Program-made: the position numbers and the translations under genes
Part shown: piece by piece, positions 49,601-60,576 of the stretch
Layout: each line of letters opens with the position of its first letter
How positions within the stretch are numbered: position 1 is the stretch's first letter
Assembly: GCA_027382625.1 (NCBI GenBank)
Contig: JAJKFJ010022642.1
Span: 16,720 to 80,719 of the forward strand
Reading direction: 5' to 3'
DNA from: Tetmemena sp. SeJ-2015
Taxonomy: Eukaryota > Ciliophora > Spirotrichea > Sporadotrichida > Oxytrichidae
Length of the DNA: 64,000 nt
The notes under the pieces: model-generated
What the model saw: only the letters and a program-made list of their open reading frames with translations
Told to the model about the DNA's origin: nothing
Databases searched by the model: none

Positions 49601-50464
49601 AGATCCCAAACTGAGAAGCAATCTCAATAGTCAATTTATAATAATTTATTTTCAAAATTTAAATCCTTGTATTAGGTAGAAGGAGTAAAGCAGCATAGCG
49701 AGAAGTGGAGAGAAGGAAATAAATGCTCTAGATATGTTTTTGGACTACAGAGATATTTTTGACGAAGAATATACTGATTAAAGAAATTAGGATGGGGCCA
49801 AAAGAGAAGAGAACCATATTTATCTAGTTTAAGCCAATTATTTAAAAAGAGGCTTTGCAAAAAGACATAGCTGAGCTACAAGGAGCGAAGAAGAAAAGAG
49901 AGCAAAAGTTGGAGAGTAAGCAGATTCAGCAGAAGGAGAAGTCAGTCCAAAGATAGCAGCAATAACAGCGCCCTCTTGCCTTCTTAGAAAGAATGGAACT
50001 AAGTGAGGCTGCTAATCTAAATAACAGAAGTCAAAGAGCAAACAGTATTAAATTATTATTTAAAGTTAATAAGTGCAAATAATAAAGTTGGGGATGAAGA
50101 TAGTATAGCAGTTTGCGCTAATCAGTGCTAGGCATCCAAGTCTGATAATATTTAATCGTAGTCAAGTCATATATATTTTATGCGCTATTAAGAATAAATA
50201 TACAAGCACTGTTCAAAATAATTAAACGGATATGTAAACTCCCCAAGAAGTTAATGAGCATTTGAGAAGTAAGCCAATGAACAAGAAGAGAATATAACTG
50301 TTATATTTCTATCTTTAAATAACTAAGAATGCTTCTAGAAAGACTATGTGAGGTGATAGATTAGCAAGAGCAGCTTCAAATATAGTTGCAAAAGCTCAAG
50401 GCTGAACAAAAAGAACTCTCAGAGCAGCTAGCTAATTTTAGTTTAACTCATCTTTATAAATGAA
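46679..50464 (+). CDS. Cyclic nucleotide-binding-domain protein with coiled-coil tail
   Basis: The start is uncertain; the ATG at 46679 lies in a different frame, from which an IES must separate the downstream reading (YEQYLQHQQEIGGSISQRQL, NIAIGQDLSPAYQQQHDSRN). The N-terminal 250 residues are Ser/Gln-rich. The cNMP-binding fold is seen at 48180-48660: RLLNEISFPKGKIIYDVGDS across a GTAAGT intron, PESLYIVKRGRVSLEGTL, then G-[NE]-EDIF-GMEEIILDNQK and RARALEDTECLYANKNVFME. The phosphate-cassette Arg is not obvious, so ligand binding is unproven. After it comes a long charged coiled coil ending ELSEQLANFSLTHLYK at TGA 50462-50464. Two introns are clear (47424-47635 and about 48288-48339). No kinase or channel domain is visible. 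Confidence 0.78.
47472..47611 (+). mobile_element. 140 bp insert inside an intron, 13 bp flanking repeats
   Basis: TAGAGATCTAATC occurs at 47459-47471 and 47599-47611, within the GTAAGT..TATAG intron 47424-47635. Removing the insert leaves a normal intron of 72 bp. The repeats could be an IES pointer or a target-site duplication; the insert has no terminal inverted repeats that I can see. Confidence 0.6.
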
Positions 50465-50600
50465 TTTAATTGTGATGATTGAAAATTCAACAGTTTGATA
50501 GATATAGTGAAATTTTAATAATTTAATGTGTGATTTGATATATGATATAGGAATGATTGCTTAATAACTTAAATAATCATATATTAATTTATTTGCAAAA

Positions 50601-52612
50601 ATGAATCCTCAAGGAAGGGACAAATAGTACTACCCTCAGTTAGATGAGAGTGAAAAATTCTTAAACAAGCGTAAGAGTGTTTTCCCTTCTTTCATTTAAA
50701 GGCCATAGATTATTTATTTACCAAATGATTAAGAAATCTTATGAAGAGATGAGGTAGAAGTTTATATCTCTTATTTCTTTCATGATAAGAACTTTGCTAG
50801 CTAAATTAATAAAACAAGAGACAATACTGAGACCACTTTCAAGCAATCAGAGATCTAAAGTGGGATGATTTAAATAAAGAGTCACTGCTTTTATAGATTA
50901 ATTTTTATGTCTCGATCTGGTGACTAGACAGTTTATAAATTGAGTCCTTTAAGGTGGTGGCTTCAAATCTTCTTCACTACTGGGCTCCTTTCAAACGGAT
51001 TCTTGATGGTTGGTTTCAGTCCTGTCTCCTCCAACATAGCTCAGATTTTTGGGTGTGCTCAGATTCTTGTCGATCTTCAATGCCTCTTATTCCTGGTCAT
51101 GTTCATTCCTGCTAATTTCCTCGTCATTTGGGTCCTTGATGCCTATGGACTCAGAGTTTGTGTAAGTTATCATTCTTATCATAAATAAATGAATGAATGA
51201 ATCGCAAACTAAGCATTTTTAATTTATCAATGGATTGTTCCAGCGAACTTTTCTCATGAGTCTAATATTTGAATATAGCTTTTGACAGGATCAATTATGA
51301 CTATAACTGGTTGCTGGCTAAGACTTTTAGTAGAACCGATAAACAATTTCGGAGTGGTGTTCCCAGGAACTATCTTATGCTCAGTTGCGCAAGTGTTTTA
51401 CATAAATACTGGCAGTAAACTCGCAACAGCCTGGTTCGGTGATAAAGAAGTAAGCACCCATCCCATATTATCAATGTTAGAGAGCCTTGGCAACCGCACT
51501 TGGAGGCCTTGCCATGCCAATTGGTTGCGTTATTGGTTTCGTGGTTCCTGCTTTCTTCTTGGGCTCTGATCATGATACTAAAGCAACATTCATCAAATAC
51601 ATGCTCACTCAGAATGGAATAGTCACTGCTCTAAGTATACCCATTCTTTTCCTTGCTAAGGACAAGCCTCCTACTCCTCCCTCTTTATCATCAATTTCTT
51701 CAATTCTTCTTTAAATCAGCCAATAAGATAGATCCTAAATTAAACTTCGGAAAAGAACTTAAAATTCTAGTGAGAAATAGAAGCTATCTCTGTTTAAGTG
51801 GCACTTTCACTTTTCTTTATGGAGTCTACACTTCACTTGGAGCAGTTGTAGCATCTGTTACATAGCCTTTTGGATACACAGCTGTAGACAACTCTATCTT
51901 TGGTGCTACCTTCATTTTCTTCGGAGTAACAGGCTCGTTTGTATTCAGCATCTTACTTGACAAGTATGCTAAGTACAAGCTTATTATTCATCATGAAAGT
52001 ATTTTAAATGTCTCTTTTTCTTAAAAGCTGATTATAAACTTGATTACTACATTTGCTTGCATCTTCATAGGATGTGCGTTCTTCACTTTACCTTCAGGAA
52101 GTGTGGCTCTGTTCTCAATAAACTTAGCTTGCATTGGTTTCTGCGTGATTCCAATCATTCCCTCCAGCTACGCATTTGCAGTTGAGCTGACATATCCAGT
52201 ACCTGAGTCAATGTCCAACGGCATGATGATTTTGGTCTCACAAATTTATGGAGCATTGTTGGTAAGTGAAACTAAGATGACCATTTTAAGATTCTCAGTT
52301 TAATAATTAATGACTAAACTTGTAATATAGGGTGCTTTAGCCTCTTACGTGAGCGGGTAGAATGGAACAAAGGGTCCTCTCATTACGATTGGAATTTTCC
52401 TGGCAAGTTGCGCTGTAGGAGCACTAAGTTCCTACTTCATAATCGAGGAGCTCAGAAGACTAAGACCAAAAACAGTTATTGAATAAGATTCAATTGTAGG
52501 GGGCACACCTGTTCACATAGTGTCACAAGATTTCTCAGCAGATTCAAAACTACTTGATAATAGTCCCTACAACAACAGCTAGTAATACAACAAAATGGCA
52601 AATATTGAATGA
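50601..52612 (+). CDS. FLVCR/SLC49-like major facilitator transporter
   Basis: Start ATG 50601 (MNPQGRDKQYYPQLDESEKF), stop TGA 52610-52612. About 12 hydrophobic helices: LRWWLQIFFTTGLLSNGF, CLLFLVMFIPANFLVIWVLD, GSIMTITGCWLRLLV, the family motif WFGDKERALATALGG, PIGCVIGFVVPAFFLG, YLCLSGTFTFLYGVYTSLGA, LITTFACIFIGCAFFTL, FCVIPIIPSSYAFAVEL, ITIGIFLASCAVGALSSYF. SLC49 members move heme, choline or related solutes across plasma or organelle membranes; the substrate here is unknown. Three GT..AG introns (about 51163-51278, 51450-51482, 52262-52330) and an AAGCT-pointer IES (51982-52029) interrupt it. The cytosolic tail is polar. Confidence 0.88.
51982..52029 (+). other. IES, 48 bp, pointer AAGCT
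   Basis: AAGCT at 51977-51981 and 52025-52029. Excision gives DKYAKYKLIINLITTFACIF in the transporter. Confidence 0.88.
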
Positions 52613-55040
52613 AGGAGTTATAAAAGAAAGATAGATAGTGATCATTTTAATCATCCAAAAAGCTGGTATTAATTTGAAAATAATTAATTCTGATTGCTCA
52701 TAATTCATCTTACACAAAATTTAAAGGGAGAGATGAACCTCAAAATTAAGTATACTTTAAATAAATTTCTATCAATTTTATCTATGAAGATCTCTATACT
52801 AAGAGAATTATTCATATGGGTTTCTAGGATCTAAAGCCTCCGGAAACTACTATATTATCCTATAAATAAGTCCTTTAATAAAAAGTATTTTAAAATCTTA
52901 TAATTTAATCTTATATAACTTACCCTCTTACATCGCTTTGAAAGGAAATAGACTTTTCGTTTTATTGCTATGGAATACAAAAAAGAATTTAAATTATTTT
53001 TTAAATTTTAATTAAAAAGAATAATATTCTCTTAGATATTAATTTAATTTCTTAAGAATTATTTTTTCTTCTTTAGACCTCAGGATTATCATCTTAATGC
53101 AAGACTATTATTTTAATCTTTTAATAGAGATGAATTAACTTGTATCTCATTAAGCAGTCTCTTCCCAAAATGAAAATTAATCTGAGAGACATTTTCTCTT
53201 TCTTTCAATTTTTTTTAAAATTATAAATTGCATAATAATTAATTATTTGAGATACTCGATAAGTAGGAGCTATTTTAATCATTAGAAATTTAAGAGGCAA
53301 CTTAAGGTCGCTGTTGCTGATTGTAATAAGATTGAGCCTAGATTGGTTATACTTCAATATATTTGCTTTGCTCTCTAACCGTAGATGAATCAAAAAATAT
53401 TTTTTTATAATAGAGTGAAAATGCTTTTGTTTTAAGTCATCGTATTTAATAAAATTCATTGGAGGGAGGGGCCTTTCAAGAAAGTAAAAATTTTATAAAA
53501 TATTATATTACCTAAAACTCATATTAGAGGCTAATTTTTGCTCCTAAATCTAATTCTTTCAGTTAAAATGGCTAATTCAAACATCTTGAGACTTAAAATT
53601 AGTCTAATCACACTTTTGGAGGTCTATTATAAAGGTTCTTATTTTAATTTCTTATTCTCTGTTGAAAAATAAATTTCAAGCCTTTAAATTATTAAGCATT
53701 ATTAATATACTTTAACTTTAATGGCATTAAAATTTTAGTTTGGGAAATAGAATAATTTAACAAGAAATGATGGATTTCTTATTTATTTAAAAATGCTTAA
53801 AAATTCAAAGGCTTCGATTGAAGTTTGTTTACCATAAGATCTCTAATATAAAAAAGACTGCTATAAGACTTATAATTTAAGACCCTTGATGTTCCAAATA
53901 GCTATTTAACTAAAAGAATTAGGTTTATGATTAAAAAATAACCTCTTACTTGAGTTTTAGGTCATATAATATTTTATAAAATTTTACAGTGCTGGAAAGG
54001 CCCTCACCAAATTCATTATTTTTGCGGATAGTATTTAATTTTTTTAGTTGAATCATTTTATGGAATGTGTGATATAAAAAGTCTATCATTCTGAATGGGG
54101 CGCTAATTATTTTGCTGTGCTTGATAATTAAATGCCCTCCTATCATTTTAAATTTCTCGTTCCTGCGTTTAGTTGTTGAAAGAATCAATAGAGTTAAAAT
54201 TCGAATTTTTGCTCTTAGAGCTATTCTATCTTGAATTATGATATGAAACTTTTTAAAATCTTGTCCCAGAGATATCAAATAAATAGTATTTTTAAATAAA
54301 TATCTGTGGATTCAGAAATCTCGTAATTACAAAGCAAAAGCAGAAATAATATTTATTAGACATCGTAATTATAGGACAAAGCTAATTAGAACATCTAAAT
54401 TTAAAGATAAAATCTTAAGATATTCATGCTATTATAGATCATAATTAAGGGCGAATTCGCAAAAAATGTTTAAAGCTTTGCAATTATAAATGTGTCAAAT
54501 AATATTATAGACTCTTAATTTTCCCGTAAAATAAAGTATTTTCCATCTAAATACTTATTATAGCATCTATTTATCACATTACTTTACTTGATTTAGCTAT
54601 AAGTTGGTAATTAAATTATCTCTTATAAAGCGCTTTTTACAAAACAAAATTATTCGAACAAAGGAATAAAATACTTAATTGACATTAAAAATTTCCAATT
54701 ATCAATTTTATATTTCTATTATAGGTCAAATACGAATTGTTGATCAAAGAAATAACATTTCTAATAAACTCAAAGTGATAGCAAGGACAACTGAATAACA
54801 CTGTATTATTTAATTAATTAATAAGCATTTGTAAAATAAAATGAAGGAGGAAAGACGCAATTGAATCTGCTACTAATCCCTAACCAAAGAAAAGTGTAAT
54901 CTCATGTCTGACCATAAATGTAGGTAAACCTTTTTTAGGATATTATTATTTTGCCTATTTGCTATGTTTAGCTCTTAATTTCACAAAACAAATGGTCTAA
55001 TTTTATTTAAATAGATTTTGAAATAAGAGGCGCATTTACA
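52613..55040. other. Long AT-rich gene-poor region
   Basis: About 2.4 kb. Short open frames on the minus strand (for example 53946-54278) have composition like translated AT-rich filler and no family resemblance. From 54721 the sequence belongs to the segment bounded by a 21 bp inverted repeat (see that entry). Otherwise nothing seen. Confidence 0.55.
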
Positions 55041-55371
55041 ATGGACCACTTTCCCTCAGATGTGTTTCGAGAAAGAAACTATTCACTCTCTAAAAGCAAT
55101 GAAATCTCTCTGTCATTTAAGTAATAACTTCTCTTCTGGTATGAAAGTAAGTGCTATTTCACAAATTAATTTAGATTTTAGGAAAGTATTTAAGAAAGGC
55201 AGAGGAAAGATGCTCTCAGATTTATAAAAACTGCAAATAATATAGGGAGATATGAAAATATTAAAGCCAATTATTTCTAGAAATGTAGAATTTTAAGTCG
55301 CTCCACAAAGTCAATTGTTTTTGTATTTTTCAACATGTTCATTCGCGATAAACAATTCGTATTTGACCTAT
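54721..55371. repeat. Segment bounded by 21 bp perfect inverted repeats
   Basis: 54721-54741 and 55351-55371 are exact reverse complements over 21 nt (ATAGGTCAAATACG.. and its complement), with three more matching bases inward after one mismatch. The 651 bp segment encloses the first two MDSs of the scrambled gene at 55041. The ends could be a miniature transposon's termini or a relic of an inversion. Confidence 0.7.
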
Positions 55372-57690
55372 ATTCATTCTCTCAGACTGTAAATTGCTAT
55401 CTTAGAAATTGATTGACTTCTAGTTTTTTAGATTTTGAGAATAGGCTTATTCTTAATCTTTTTGGTGGAGGATCTCAGAGTCTTTTTCTTATTCCATATT
55501 GACTTATTATATCTAAGAATTTAAAAGAAAATAATTTAGAAAAACATGCCTATTCTTTTTTTTAAATTATGTAAATTTTAGTTTGATTTGATAGTTTTCA
55601 TTAATTATTTTTGAAAAAATACCAGCAGCTGGTGTCACCCATTCCATCTCTAAAAAAACGCAATTTTACAGGGTTCACACGGGAGGTCGACCCTGCCATT
55701 CCAGCCACCACGCCATCAGCCGCCACACCTGCACTCAGCCAGCCCCCGAGGCCGACCTCCACCACGCCGACGGCTCGACCCTCTCACAGACCTTGGGTGA
55801 GGTCTCTCGGACTTGCCGAGGGTGAGAGCTAAAGATGGTCTAGGGGGTTCGGAGTGACAGCTCCTCCGTAGGTGTGGTGGAGGTCGGCCTCGGTTGCTGG
55901 TTGAGTGATGGTGCGGCGGCTGATGGCATGGTGGCTGGAATGGCTGGGTCGACCTCCCGTGCCAACTCTGTAAAATTGCTTTTTTTAGAGTCGGAATAGG
56001 TGACACCAGCGGCTGACATTTAAAAATGATTAACGAAAATAATCAAATAAAACTAGAATACACATTATTTTTAACAAGAATTAGCATTTATTTCTAAATT
56101 ATTTTCTTTTAAATTCTTAGATATATTAAGCTGCTTAACTTCCCATCCTATAATAGTTCAATAAGTTAGCATGAAGTAAATTATTTTCTATGATAAAAAT
56201 TAGATCTCGCTGATTAAAAATAAATGTAAAAGATTTTATAAGGTGAGAGAGAAAAACAAAGGGCTACTTACTGTATTTAAGCCCTCTGAAGGTCAGATAA
56301 GACTTGCTCGTGTTTTTTGGTTAGATCCTTCAATGCCTGACGCAACTTAGCTATATTATAGCTGAGAATTTAATAAAAAAGAGAATTAAATTAGATATTA
56401 AATCAATATGAAATAAATAAGTGGCAGTTGAAGTGTCTCCAATTTAAATAATAATTACACCATTCGATTCAGTATGAAATTTTAAGAACTTTTTTATCCT
56501 TTGATTTTTTGTGTAGGAATGCTCAGTACAGAGTTATAAGCAACACAAGTTCTAATGAAGATGATGATGAGGCAAAAGTAGAGTGCGCGAATCATATCTC
56601 ACTACTGAGAGGTGCTGAGGAGATGATTTAAGAAGAAACTTATATTAATTTTTTATAAGCTATCGAACAAGATACTGATCGGGGTGAATCTGCGATTTCA
56701 ACATGCCACTATTTCGCAAATCTCCATTTATTATTTTAAACAATCTCAGATTTTAATTATATTCCTGCTTTCTAAACAAAAATATGTCCTCTTAAAAAAG
56801 TGCACTTTATTGCTTCTAATTTTATTTAAGATATATAAAAGTTATGCTACATATCTCTATGACTCCATGAATTCATTTACTAAGATGTTGTATCTCTAGA
56901 AACATAATAATTAGCTCCATATTCCATAAAAATCATTAATTTAACATAAAAAATATTAGAGAACTTTATTCCCTTTTTTAAGGGCTTTTTAAAAATTAAT
57001 TGCTAAAATTATGGAGAAGAATAATAAATAATTGGTATTTAAAATATTTTTAGGTTTTTTAGAAAGAGAGTTATTCATACAAATAAACTTTTTTATCAAT
57101 ATGACAATTTCTAATATGAGTTACGCTTTAGAGTTCGTCATTTGAAGAAGTCAATTTTTTTAGTTCAAACAATGAAAGAGAAAAATAAAATTGCAAAATA
57201 TAAAAATTCAGCTTGATGTCTTTGCTATTGTCTAAAAACTATTTTTAAATAAAGATTTGGCATATAATTTTGAAAGAGCCTTGGATTTGTTTAAAAGAGG
57301 CTTTACATTTAAATAGTTTAATTCAGCCTTCCTATCTCGTTATAGATAAACATTAATTATATTAAAATAAATATCCTTTGCTATAAATATTTAACATATA
57401 ATTAAGCATTTATAAATCTATCAATTTAAAGGAAGACTACTTTCAAGTATTTGTCTCATGTAAATCCTAAGGGGGTGATCTGAAATTTTAATTAAGGGGA
57501 TGAGGTAAATTGAATTTTCGAAATTCAAATTTTTAACAGTTGTTATTAATGGCAAACCTATAAATTAAGATAAAATCAGTAGCTTAATTTAATTTAAAAA
57601 TTAGGGATAAGAAGATCCTGCTAGAAATATTGAGGATTGGAACTCTCAAAGTTCTGGTTGCTTGCTCTCTCCATTATTTTATGTCTTAAA
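55041..57690 (+). CDS. Scrambled gene: at least five MDSs, the third inverted
   Basis: MDS1 55041-55148 starts MDHFPSDVFRERNYSLSKSN. Pointer GAAAGT (55143-55148 / 55182-55187) joins MDS2 55182-55245. Its 3' pointer ATAATATAG (55237-55245) recurs in reverse complement at 56351-56359, the start of MDS3, which reads on the minus strand to 56269. MDS3's other pointer, CAGTA (56269-56273 reversed), recurs on the plus strand at 56524-56528 and opens MDS4 (to 56636). TAAGAAGA (56629-56636) recurs at 57608-57615 and opens MDS5. Every join is in frame: YESIQERQRKDALRFIK, ANNIAKLRQALKDLTKKHEQ, RAQIQYRVISNTSSNEDDDE, EEMIQEDPARNIEDWNSQSS. The product is helical, then acidic; no family recognised. The end of MDS5 and any further MDSs were not found. 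Confidence 0.82.
55149..55187 (+). other. IES, 39 bp, pointer GAAAGT
   Basis: GAAAGT at 55143-55148 and 55182-55187. It mimics an intron (GTAAGT..TTTTAG, 35 bp), but intron removal shifts the frame away from MDS3, whereas 39 bp removal keeps it. Confidence 0.75.
55504..56129. mobile_element. GC-rich fold-back element (long inverted repeat)
   Basis: Arms of about 260 bp, 55504-55767 and 55871-56129, are imperfect reverse complements (roughly 80-85% by eye), with a loop of about 100 bp. The outer 100 bp of each arm is AT-rich like the host; the inner 150 bp is strikingly GC-rich (GGGAGGTCGACC, CCATTCCAGCCACCA, GAGGCCGACCTCCACCAC). The open frames in it are shadows of this composition. It lies wholly inside the IES between MDS2 and MDS3 of the scrambled gene, so it should be eliminated from the macronucleus. 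It resembles a fold-back/MITE element; no transposase is present. Confidence 0.8.
56269..56359 (-). other. Inverted MDS (MDS3) of the scrambled gene
   Basis: The 91 bp include both pointers. Minus-strand reading is AKLRQALKDLTKKHEQVLSD LQRAQIQ, a coiled coil that continues MDS2 and leads into MDS4. Pointers: CTATATTAT (+ strand) at 56351-56359 and TACTG at 56269-56273. Confidence 0.82.
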
Positions 57691-58029
57691 TAAATATTCT
57701 TAATTATTTTGCAACAAATTTGCAGAAAATAACAAACCTCGCACATATTCAAATTAAATATTTTTAGCGATTATCATTTTAATAAACTCAAATTTATAAT
57801 TATTGTTTTTATAAAATGATAATTGAGTAAAAGTTTGTGATATCAAATTATAAGATTTAAAAGAAATACAAGTTAATTTCACAATAATTCTAGTTTATAA
57901 GTGTTTAATCCAAAATGAGCTTCAAAATTATGAAATTAATCATTCAAGGTATTATTTAACGATTTTTAAAAAAATTAAATATATAAAAGAGGGTGCAGGA
58001 AATTAATCAAGATAAATATAGCATTATCC
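57691..58029. other. AT-rich spacer
   Basis: No coding character on either strand. It separates the scrambled gene from the first tubulin copy. Confidence 0.5.
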
Positions 58030-59293
58030 TCATAAGTCGTCTTAAACTTTAGTTTCTGGAGTTTTCAACACATCCTCATAGTCTTACACAAGATCATCGA
58101 TATTATTTCTCATTTCATCAGGTTCATCTTTATCCATTCCTTCTCCCTAATACCAAAACAAGAAAGATCTGTAGCGATACAATATGTCAAACTATCTAAC
58201 CATAAAAAACAATTTATAAATTTAATCTTGACATTTGCTTCAGAAGTTTGACAACGCTATCACTCTGAGTAAAGAGTCCGAGGTTTACCGCAGGCCTAGA
58301 AAGTTGTCTCAGCTAATCCCCTTTCTCATCCAAAAAATAAATGCTGGTTATTTTATCCATAGATGTGCTTCTAATGTCTGGAAATATCGTTTAACTGAAG
58401 AAAGTAGAGGTTGTAAACTTAAACTATTATTCCTTTATTGCTATAAATGAATAAATGCTTTTAAGGTTGCTGACATTTTGAAATACTCTCTTACTCTTCC
58501 TCCCAGTTTCTATACCTCTTAAGATATTTAAATTACAAACTCATAAGCAAAAAGGTTAATCATAAACTGCTTTTAATATCAGACTTTTAGTTATTCTCAG
58601 CAAGATTGTGAAAGTTTGCACACATTGACTGAGAAATTATCTTCTCGCATCTTTTGTTTGATTATATTACTTCCTTTCCTATAAAGCTATCCTTAGTATC
58701 TAGAGACATGCGTTCATACCTTCCAAATTTATTTTTCTTCATTTTAGGTAATTTTTGGTTATGGACGAGGGAGTGAAATTTGTAATTTTCACTTTGGAAC
58801 ATCTCTAATACGTCTTATTTTCAAAAATTTACACAATTAAGGCTTTATTTACTATCTTGCTCTGTGTTATGACCAATAGTCCTAATATGCTAAAGAGGCT
58901 TTAAATTTTAACTGGGATAAGCCATTTTAATTTTTGGAAATGGAGCTAAGGAATTGGCAAAGTTAGCCATGCTCTACTGCTGTCTGTAGCTGTTAAGTCG
59001 GTTTGAACCTTCAACAGAACCTAGTCCAAAGCAAATGTTTAATAAGAAACAGCTTCCTTAATTTAATTGCAAGAGAAGAGAGTGTTGATATTTTAGCAGA
59101 GTGCCTAATTCGCCTCTTTAAAGCCTGGATTCTCAATCCTCAAATTCTATTCTAGTATCTTGAAAATGCTTTCATTATTGGAGTAGATGAGCATGTCACA
59201 ATACTCTATCATTGCTTGAGAATTTAGTACAAAGTTGTAAGGCTCAACTACGCTGTCAGACATTCCTGTTACATGATTTGGAAAAAGTTCATA

Positions 59294-60576
59294 ATCTGAT
59301 ATATTTAAATATATTTTGAATTTAGCATTGATTTTCAAAAATACAGGCACCTTTGTCATTTGTCTTGTATCTGGCCTGTAAAAATAAACTTATTTTCTGT
59401 GATTGATAAATTGTTTTACTTTTAAATATAGGAGTACTTGAAAATCACACTCTTACTGTAAAAATTGACTGCTCTAAGAATTAAAAGTTGCAAATGTTAG
59501 AGCAGCATTGCTAACAGATGCATGGATAAGGGTTAGGGTGTAGATGTATATGTAGTTTGAGAAAGATTCCTGAAAAAGATTGATCTGATAATATATATAA
59601 TTATGGGATTTCATAATCCTTAATGGTAAATGAGCAAAGGATTTCAAATCTATCAATCTCTCTTTTTTCAGAGTAGAAGAAAGTGAGGCCTCTGATAATA
59701 ATTCTTATCTTAAAGACGAAATCAATGATTCTCAACCAAGTAGCCCATGTACTCTTTATCCACTTTGATGTAATGTGGTTTATTTACATGTTGATAACAA
59801 TCAGCCTTTCTATGATGTGCTGAATTAAGAAAACTTTTCCAAAGGTACCCCTATCTTAGATTCTTACTAGTTTAACATAATCTCAAATGATGATCTTCTG
59901 CAAGCACGAAAGTGAGACAAAAAAGAGGCATTACTAATTAGAACAGAACTCATTAGAATTAGAAATAATGGCTGGAAGCAAACATTTCCAATGACTTTAT
60001 ATGAACTCGAATGTCTTTGAAAGCATATTTGTAAAAGAATATAGGATCATTATTATGGTTAGTGAATACAAGCAGGCAATTGAAGTGTTAGCATTTGACC
60101 TGAACGAAATGCAGAATGTAATTAAGAAGCTCTCTAATTATAAGTATAATTATTTTTTAATAACTTTTTAATACACCCTAAATCCGAACCTCAAATATCT
60201 GTGTCTTTTAAATCTTAACAATAATGCTAATGTATATGCATCATTCAATTCTCAGTAGGTAATATAGGAGTTTTATTTTAAAGTAATCCTAAAATGTTTT
60301 AGTGCACAAATTAGTTAAAAAATATTTGCTTTAAAAAAAATATTTTGTAAGAGAATAATTAATCTGATTGATTTAAATTAATCCTGGTTTTAATTAAGCT
60401 TCCTTCTAAAATTAAGAGAACAATTAGACAGTGATTATCTTAACCTATGACTCTTGACCCTAGACTAGAAAAATTACAACTGCTCCAGTATTTTCTTAAA
60501 TTAAATCCAAATTGATAATATTATATCTTCAATTTTTTATTTAAAATATTGAAAGTAGGATTAATTTTTATTCATA
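59294..60576 (-). other. IES, 1283 bp, pointer TATGAA, contains coding-like sequence
   Basis: TTCATA (+ strand) at 59288-59293 and 60571-60576. Excision joins TVDYPKITKICYE to LFPNHVTGMSDSVVEPYN, the normal tubulin order. Copy B has a 68 bp IES at the same site. The interior has plus-strand protein-like runs with TGA as stop (see the separate entry). Confidence 0.85.
59640..60290 (+). other. Coding-like segment nested in the tubulin IES
   Basis: Plus-strand frames read HVDNNQPFYDVLNQENFSKG, ILDSYQFNIISNDDLLQARK, DKKEALLIRTELIRIRNNGW, SIFVKEYRIIIMVSEYKQAI and EVLAFDLNEMQNVIKKLSNY. The runs are protein-like in composition, on the strand opposite to tubulin. They are broken by a TGA at about 59912 and a frame step at about 60010. 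They could be MDSs of another gene lying inside this IES, or a decayed insertion. No family recognised. Confidence 0.5.

Noticed and set aside
53946..54278. 110-codon minus-strand open frame
   Set aside because: Composition is that of translated AT-rich filler (Ile/Lys/Leu runs), no IES-joined continuation, no family resemblance.
55148..55181. GTAAGT..TTTTAG intron in the scrambled gene
   Set aside because: Removing it as an intron puts the downstream frame out of register with MDS3; the 39 bp GAAAGT-bounded IES keeps the frame.
55611..56006. Pro/Arg-rich open frames on both strands
   Set aside because: They arise from the GC-rich arms of the fold-back element and are near mirror images of each other; not genes.
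59530..59545. GGGTTAGGG, like a vertebrate-type telomere unit
   Set aside because: Single occurrence; hypotrich telomeres are GGGGTTTT repeats, and none occur in the window.
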